The notes beneath the pieces are model-generated. The model worked only from the letters and a program-made list of their open reading frames with translations, had not been told where the DNA came from and did no database searches. A DNA stretch of 27,541 nt from JBFJVD01 sp041624375 (lineage in GTDB: Bacteria > Chloroflexota > Anaerolineae > Anaerolineales > E44-bin32): assembly GCA_041624375.1 (NCBI GenBank), contig JBFJVD010000014.1, forward strand, positions 1 to 27,541, in the 5' to 3' direction. A program made the translations under genes and the position numbers. Positions 24,577 through 27,541 of this stretch are shown here, piece by piece. Numbering within the stretch: the stretch's first letter is position 1; each line of letters starts with the position of its first letter.

Positions 24577-25101
24577 TCATTCCGGCTCACGAGGCAGGCT
24601 CAAGCTGTCTCCGTTCAGACGATGGGCGAACTCGACCTGTACGGAATTCGTGAGGGCGGCTTCTGTGAAACACATCCGATGCGCGAGCTGGAGGAGCGAC
24701 ACGATCTCAGCTTGTTCTGCATCCGATTCGAGCTCGACCGCAATCTGGAACGACTCGGCGCTGCCACGTTTGGTGCCGCGCAGCACCGATCCCTGCTCGA
24801 GAAAACGAGCCCGGACAATCACCCGATCGGAACGAAGCTGGATCTTTCGCTTGGTCGCGACCTGCGACACCTGCGAGAGCAGTCAGAGGGCGACGCCGGC
24901 AACGAAATACGTGAGCGGAGTTGGGGCTGTGCCTTCTCCTCCTGGCATGTACGGCCCTTCGTCGCTCACGAATGCGAAGCGGCCGGAGTCCGGCTGGCCA
25001 GCGACCACTTGTTTGCGCCAGCCTTCGATCGTTCTCGCTTCAGCCAACACCTCGATGTGCCGAACCCCGGCGGCATCCTTTTCATGCTCGGATGCTCCCA
25101 T
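24577..25101 (-). CDS. OsmC/Ohr-family protein, predicted selenoprotein (in-frame TGA as Sec73)
   Basis: 174 residues if the TGA at 24883-24885 is read as selenocysteine. OsmC-family landmarks run across the TGA in one uninterrupted frame: GEGTAPTPLTYFVAGVAL, then Sec73, LLSQVSQVATKRK, FQIAVELESDAEQAEIVSLL and AHRMCFTEAAL with Cys144. In OsmC/Ohr peroxidases the first conserved Cys (the AAC or AFC helix position) is peroxidatic and the second, in a Cys-Pro-like turn, resolves it; Sec73 and Cys144 fall on these two places. A SECIS-like hairpin follows the TGA. The family reduces organic hydroperoxides. ATG at 25101 has GGAG 7 bases upstream; GTG at 25107 is in frame but too close to it. FkbM ends 12 bp upstream, suggesting an operon HIT-FkbM-OsmC-deaminase. 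Alternatives: a sequencing error or a nonsense mutation. Confidence 0.8.
24844..24879 (-). promoter_or_regulatory. Candidate bacterial SECIS element
   Basis: Starting 3 bases after the TGA, the mRNA can fold into a lower stem CUCUCGC/GCGAAAG (six pairs, one C-A mismatch), an internal loop (AGGU opposite CAA) and an upper stem GUCGC/GCGAC. The upper stem closes on apical loop AGGUC. The loop's GGU starts 20 bases after the UGA, within bacterial SECIS range (18 in E. coli fdhF, whose loop is AGGUCU). An extra G-C pair below the upper stem would leave a bulged U, also a feature of the fdhF element. All pairings are read directly from sequence; SelB binding is inferred. Confidence 0.78.
24883..24885 (-). 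other. In-frame TGA, predicted selenocysteine codon
   Basis: This TGA interrupts the OsmC-family frame between FVAGVAL and LLSQVSQ. Family proteins carry Cys there (TGC/TGT, one base from TGA). TGA acts as a normal stop for other genes in the window (for example 20277-20279), so general reassignment of TGA is excluded. Confidence 0.8.
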
Positions 25102-25113
25102 GATCACGCTCCT

Positions 25114-25950
25114 TTATCCTGCCTGGCTAGCTGTGTGTAGAAGCCGGGCGTAGACGTCCCCGGTTGGATGCTCCGGCGAGAGCCCAGAAAGCCACTTGCT
25201 GATTTCCCTGGCGGTCAGCCAGCGGCTGGCTCGCAGTCTCGGTAATTCTCTCGCGGTCCAATTGAATTCATAGGGACCCACCGCCGCCAGCCGGGCCAGG
25301 CATTCATCCGCCAGCTCCGGCACCGCCGGATTGTATTCAAACGACAGCGCCTTAATAGGAACGTTGAGGCCGTGCAGCACCTCGGCCTCGAGTCCCTCAA
25401 CATCGATTTTGCAGAAGGCCGGTCGGCCATACGCGTCGATCAGATCATCCAGCGTCGTGGTTCGGACGGTGGACTCGGATTCCCAGCGGACGCCGGCGAA
25501 CTGCCTGGCCCGGCCGATGGAGTGGGCCCATTCAACCGAAAGGGTGCTCATCGTCGGATTGCTCTCACTCACCAGCAACCGTCGTGCGCCGATCGCCGCG
25601 CCGGCCGCTTCAGGGAGCAGCGTGACGTCTTCACTTGTTCCATAGAGCCATTCCAGGATCCCAAAACAGGCCGGGTTGGGTTCTAAGGCGACGACCCGGG
25701 CGCCAAGACGAAGCCAGGCGCGAATGCGATCGCCGACGTGGGCACCAATGTCGAAACACAAGTCGCCGGGGCGGATGAATTCCGCGTAGAAGCCGGCCAG
25801 CAGTCGAATTCGGAACGGGACGCCGTAGTAACGTAGCAGCGAGTGCGCCAGCCCGAGCCGCTGCCGGATGTTCAGCTGCCGCATCAACTGATAAAGCAGA
25901 TAGAGCTGTCCCGCATAAGCGACTCCATTCGATCTATTCGACGAACTCAC
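25114..25950 (-). CDS. FkbM family SAM-dependent methyltransferase
   Basis: 278 residues. The SAM-binding motif is CFDIGAHVGD (65-74) with VVALEPNP (87-94). The FkbM hallmark is TLDDLIDAYGRPAFCKIDV followed by EGLEAEVLHGL and SFEYNP. FkbM proteins O-methylate sugars, polyketides or lipid-linked glycans; no glycan cluster directly adjoins it, so the acceptor is unknown. Start is GTG 25950, overlapping the HIT stop as GTGA, so translation is coupled. The OsmC-family gene begins 12 bp after its end. Confidence 0.88.
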   Translation of the reverse strand: MSSSNRSNGVAYAGQLYLLYQLMRQLNIRQRLGLAHSLLRYYGVPFRIRLLAGFYAEFIRPGDLCFDIGAHVGDRIRAWLRLGARVVALEPNPACFGILEWLYGTSEDVTLLPEAAGAAIGARRLLVSESNPTMSTLSVEWAHSIGRARQFAGVRWESESTVRTTTLDDLIDAYGRPAFCKIDVEGLEAEVLHGLNVPIKALSFEYNPAVPELADECLARLAAVGPYEFNWTARELPRLRASRWLTAREISKWLSGLSPEHPTGDVYARLLHTASQAG

Positions 25951-26375
25951 CCGCCGAGATTGGAGCGCAGCTCTTCGGCGATCCGGTCCAACTCCTCCCG
26001 CTCGGTCTGGTCATGGTAGTGGGGACTGAAGTGGAAGCCAAAGCCATCGTTCGCAAAGCGGGGAATGACATGCAGATGCATATGGAACACCTCCTGCCCA
26101 GCGGCTTCACCGTCGGCAACAAGGAGGTTCACCCCTTCGGACAGCACGGAGGCGCCGCGAATTGCGGCCGCGACCTGCTGGCCTACCTGGAAGAGATGTC
26201 CGCCGAGGTGAGGGTCGAGATCCTTGAGATCGGCGGCGTGTTCCTTGGGGATCACCAGCACATGCCCGGGATTGACCGGCTGGATGTCCATGAACGCCAG
26301 CACGTGATCGTCCTCATAGACCGTGCTGGAAGGGAGCTCTCCGGAAACGATCCGGCAGAAGATGCATTCGGTCAT
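25947..26375 (-). CDS. HIT family (histidine triad) nucleotide-binding protein
   Basis: 142 residues. The histidine triad motif is HMHLHVIPR (98-106), and the N-terminal Cys pair C4-x-x-C7 (ECIFCRI) is typical of the Hint/Fhit-like branch with a zinc site. DIQPVNPGHVLVIPKEH is the substrate-binding block. HIT proteins hydrolyse or transfer nucleotide monophosphates from nucleotide-adduct substrates. The C-terminal extension (GFHFSPHYHDQTEREELD) is longer than in minimal Hint proteins. ATG at 26375 is the start. It overlaps the FkbM gene by GTGA and seems to lead a four-gene unit. Confidence 0.93.
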   Translation of the reverse strand: MTECIFCRIVSGELPSSTVYEDDHVLAFMDIQPVNPGHVLVIPKEHAADLKDLDPHLGGHLFQVGQQVAAAIRGASVLSEGVNLLVADGEAAGQEVFHMHLHVIPRFANDGFGFHFSPHYHDQTEREELDRIAEELRSNLGG

Positions 26376-26440
26376 GGCGGCCTACCCTTTGCCTAGAATA
26401 GCGGGAACATCCGAACGGTAGCATGCTCCCCCGCCGAACG

Positions 26441-27385
26441 TCAAGCGGGTGACCGGGAGGGCTCTTCCGAAGCGTCCATCTGTTTCTCGAACGCGATCAA
26501 GGCGGCGGCCACCCAGGTGGGCGATGGCGCCGCGTAGAGCTCGGCCGCGTCCGTGTAGGTGAGGTCAAGGATGTCCCCCTTGAGCGGCCCCCGCAGGTAG
26601 CGAAAGAGCTGGCCCGCATCGCGCGCATCGCTCTTCGCCTCGACGCAGTGCTGGTTGTAGCCCCAGTAGTCCCCGGGCTCGAGCAGCTCGATCCCTTCCT
26701 GGATTCGCTCAGCTGCGCGTCTTAATCCACGCTCATCGGGCGGCAGCGTCTCCTCTGGAGGATCACCGTAGCCGATGCCGTGGTGGAAGGGATCGGCGGT
26801 CGAGACGATCACGGCATCCTGGGCCAGGTGGGCAACCTCTTCGATACCGGGCAGGGTTTCGGGATGCCCGCCGGCAAGATAGGGATAGCGTTCGATAACC
26901 TCCGGCCCCCGAACGCCACGCCGCTCCGTCTCCGCTTTCCAAAAATGGCGAAAGCTGATGAGCGCGTGATCGCCCCGCCAGGCGTCGCCGGCACTCAGCC
27001 CCGGACCCTGGATCCCACGCAGTGGCTCGGCCTCAAGGTCGCTGCCCTTTGCGACGCGGATGCGTGCATCCTCCATCTCATCCGTGAAGGCGTGCAGGAC
27101 GCTGACCACGAGCACACGGTCCGTCCCGCTGTCCAGGCAGGCCTGAACCACCGCAGCGATCTGATAGCCGCAGTCCAGCACCCCGGCGTGTGGGAAGACG
27201 AGGACGCCGCCCCGGGCCAGCACGTCGCCAAGCTTCCATGCCTGCGCTCGCTCGAGCATTTCGATTGTGCCTTCATCCCCCAATGCCTCATGCTCGGCGG
27301 CGTACAGCCGGTGGATATCCTGCCTGAGTTTTTCCCGGTCGAGCTTCACGATCGCTTTCCCGATCCAGCTGGCATTGCCCTTCAA
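26441..27385 (-). CDS. Memo-like (AmmeMemoRadiSam B/MEMO1-type) protein
   Basis: 314 residues. Features recalling the Memo family (class III extradiol dioxygenase-like fold): VLVFPHAGVLDCGYQIA with His66, DRVLVVSVLHAF with His98, VIVSTADPFHHGIGYGD, an HC pair near 246-247 and a closing TWVAAALIAFE. In human MEMO1, two His and a Cys near these positions form a metal site. Similarity is by motif only and the middle is divergent. The start is probably TTG 27385, overlapping the preceding stop as TTGA; no ribosome-binding site is clear and GTG at residue 13 is an alternative. No AmmeMemoRadiSam partner gene is adjacent: the window's only radical SAM gene is about 18 kb away and of a different subgroup. 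Confidence 0.55.
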   Translation of the reverse strand: MKGNASWIGKAIVKLDREKLRQDIHRLYAAEHEALGDEGTIEMLERAQAWKLGDVLARGGVLVFPHAGVLDCGYQIAAVVQACLDSGTDRVLVVSVLHAFTDEMEDARIRVAKGSDLEAEPLRGIQGPGLSAGDAWRGDHALISFRHFWKAETERRGVRGPEVIERYPYLAGGHPETLPGIEEVAHLAQDAVIVSTADPFHHGIGYGDPPEETLPPDERGLRRAAERIQEGIELLEPGDYWGYNQHCVEAKSDARDAGQLFRYLRGPLKGDILDLTYTDAAELYAAPSPTWVAAALIAFEKQMDASEEPSRSPA

Positions 27386-27541
27386 GCTGAGGGAATTTCG
27401 GCCTCGTCGCAGACGCTGTCGAGCAGCGCCCAGTAGGCATCCAGCGCCTGCTCGGCTGCGTCCAGTACCTCTTCCCCGGAAGCGCCAGTTTCCAGCAGGT
27501 GACCGAGTGCCCGACGCTCACCCGCCCGGTGCTCCAGGTCG
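27382..27541 (-). CDS. 3' end of an unidentified gene (52 residues visible)
   Basis: The minus frame is open from the window edge to TGA at 27382-27384. The visible C-terminal sequence (LEHRAGERRALGHLLETGA, then ASGEEVLDAAEQALDAYWA, LLDSVCDEAEIPSA) is amphipathic helix and composition-wise coding. It overlaps the start of the Memo-like gene as TTGA, so the two are probably co-transcribed. Too short to identify; the N-terminal part is outside the window. Confidence 0.6.
   Translation of the reverse strand, partial: DLEHRAGERRALGHLLETGASGEEVLDAAEQALDAYWALLDSVCDEAEIPSA

Noticed and set aside
24577..25101. Genome-wide TGA reassignment as explanation for the in-frame TGA
   Set aside because: Other genes here terminate with TGA in compact overlaps (for example ATGA at 17756 and GTGA at 20276), so TGA is a working stop codon.
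24577..25101. Frameshifted pseudogene
   Set aside because: Upstream and downstream parts are in the same frame; only one codon differs from an intact gene, and no other damage is seen. A point nonsense mutation or read error stays possible.

Overview
The window is GC-rich, densely packed bacterial chromosome with no RNA genes, insertion sequences, phage genes or CRISPR array that I can see. Gene content (GEVED-type lipoprotein, GT39-like glycosyltransferase, GH99-like and NAGPA-type secreted enzymes, TPR lipoprotein, PflX-like radical SAM enzyme, dodecin, DinB-fold proteins) and the frequent GTG/TTG starts would fit an environmental Chloroflexota (Anaerolineae-like) genome. That assignment is inference; no marker gene settles it.

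Layout. (1) Positions 2-565 hold the 3' end of a secreted phosphodiester glycosidase (NAGPA domain plus SH3-like domain). (2) From 569 to 16203 nearly everything is on the minus strand. These are mostly separate housekeeping or stress genes: a small membrane protein, a cyclase-family hydrolase, DUF4332, dodecin, two small membrane proteins, SlyD, TfoX-N, MsrA, a PLP serine/threonine dehydratase, a small membrane protein, a radical SAM enzyme followed by an ICMT-like methyltransferase, a GAF-GGDEF diguanylate cyclase, a helical-repeat protein, a large GEVED lipoprotein, an SQR-like flavoprotein, a VOC protein, an alpha/beta hydrolase and two DinB-fold proteins. (3) After a 416-bp gap, a six-gene plus-strand operon (16620-23968) encodes an HprK-like kinase, a TPR lipoprotein, a GT39-like membrane glycosyltransferase, a secreted phosphoesterase, a secreted beta-rich protein and a GH99-like protein. 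The last three share a signal peptide and a C-terminal membrane anchor, so this looks like a cell-envelope glycan module. (4) From 23998 to the end the minus strand resumes: a Memo-like protein preceded by the tail of another gene, then HIT, FkbM methyltransferase, an OsmC-family protein and a nucleoside deaminase.

The most notable finding is the OsmC-family gene at 24577-25101 (minus). Its reading frame contains one in-frame TGA exactly where the family has its catalytic (peroxidatic) cysteine. It is followed at bacterial SECIS distance by a two-tier hairpin whose apical loop is AGGUC, nearly the same as the E. coli fdhF SECIS loop (AGGUCU). The frame continues for 101 more family-like residues, including the second conserved Cys. 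I read it as a selenoprotein with a Sec73/Cys144 pair; ordinary annotation would split it into two truncated ORFs or call it a pseudogene.
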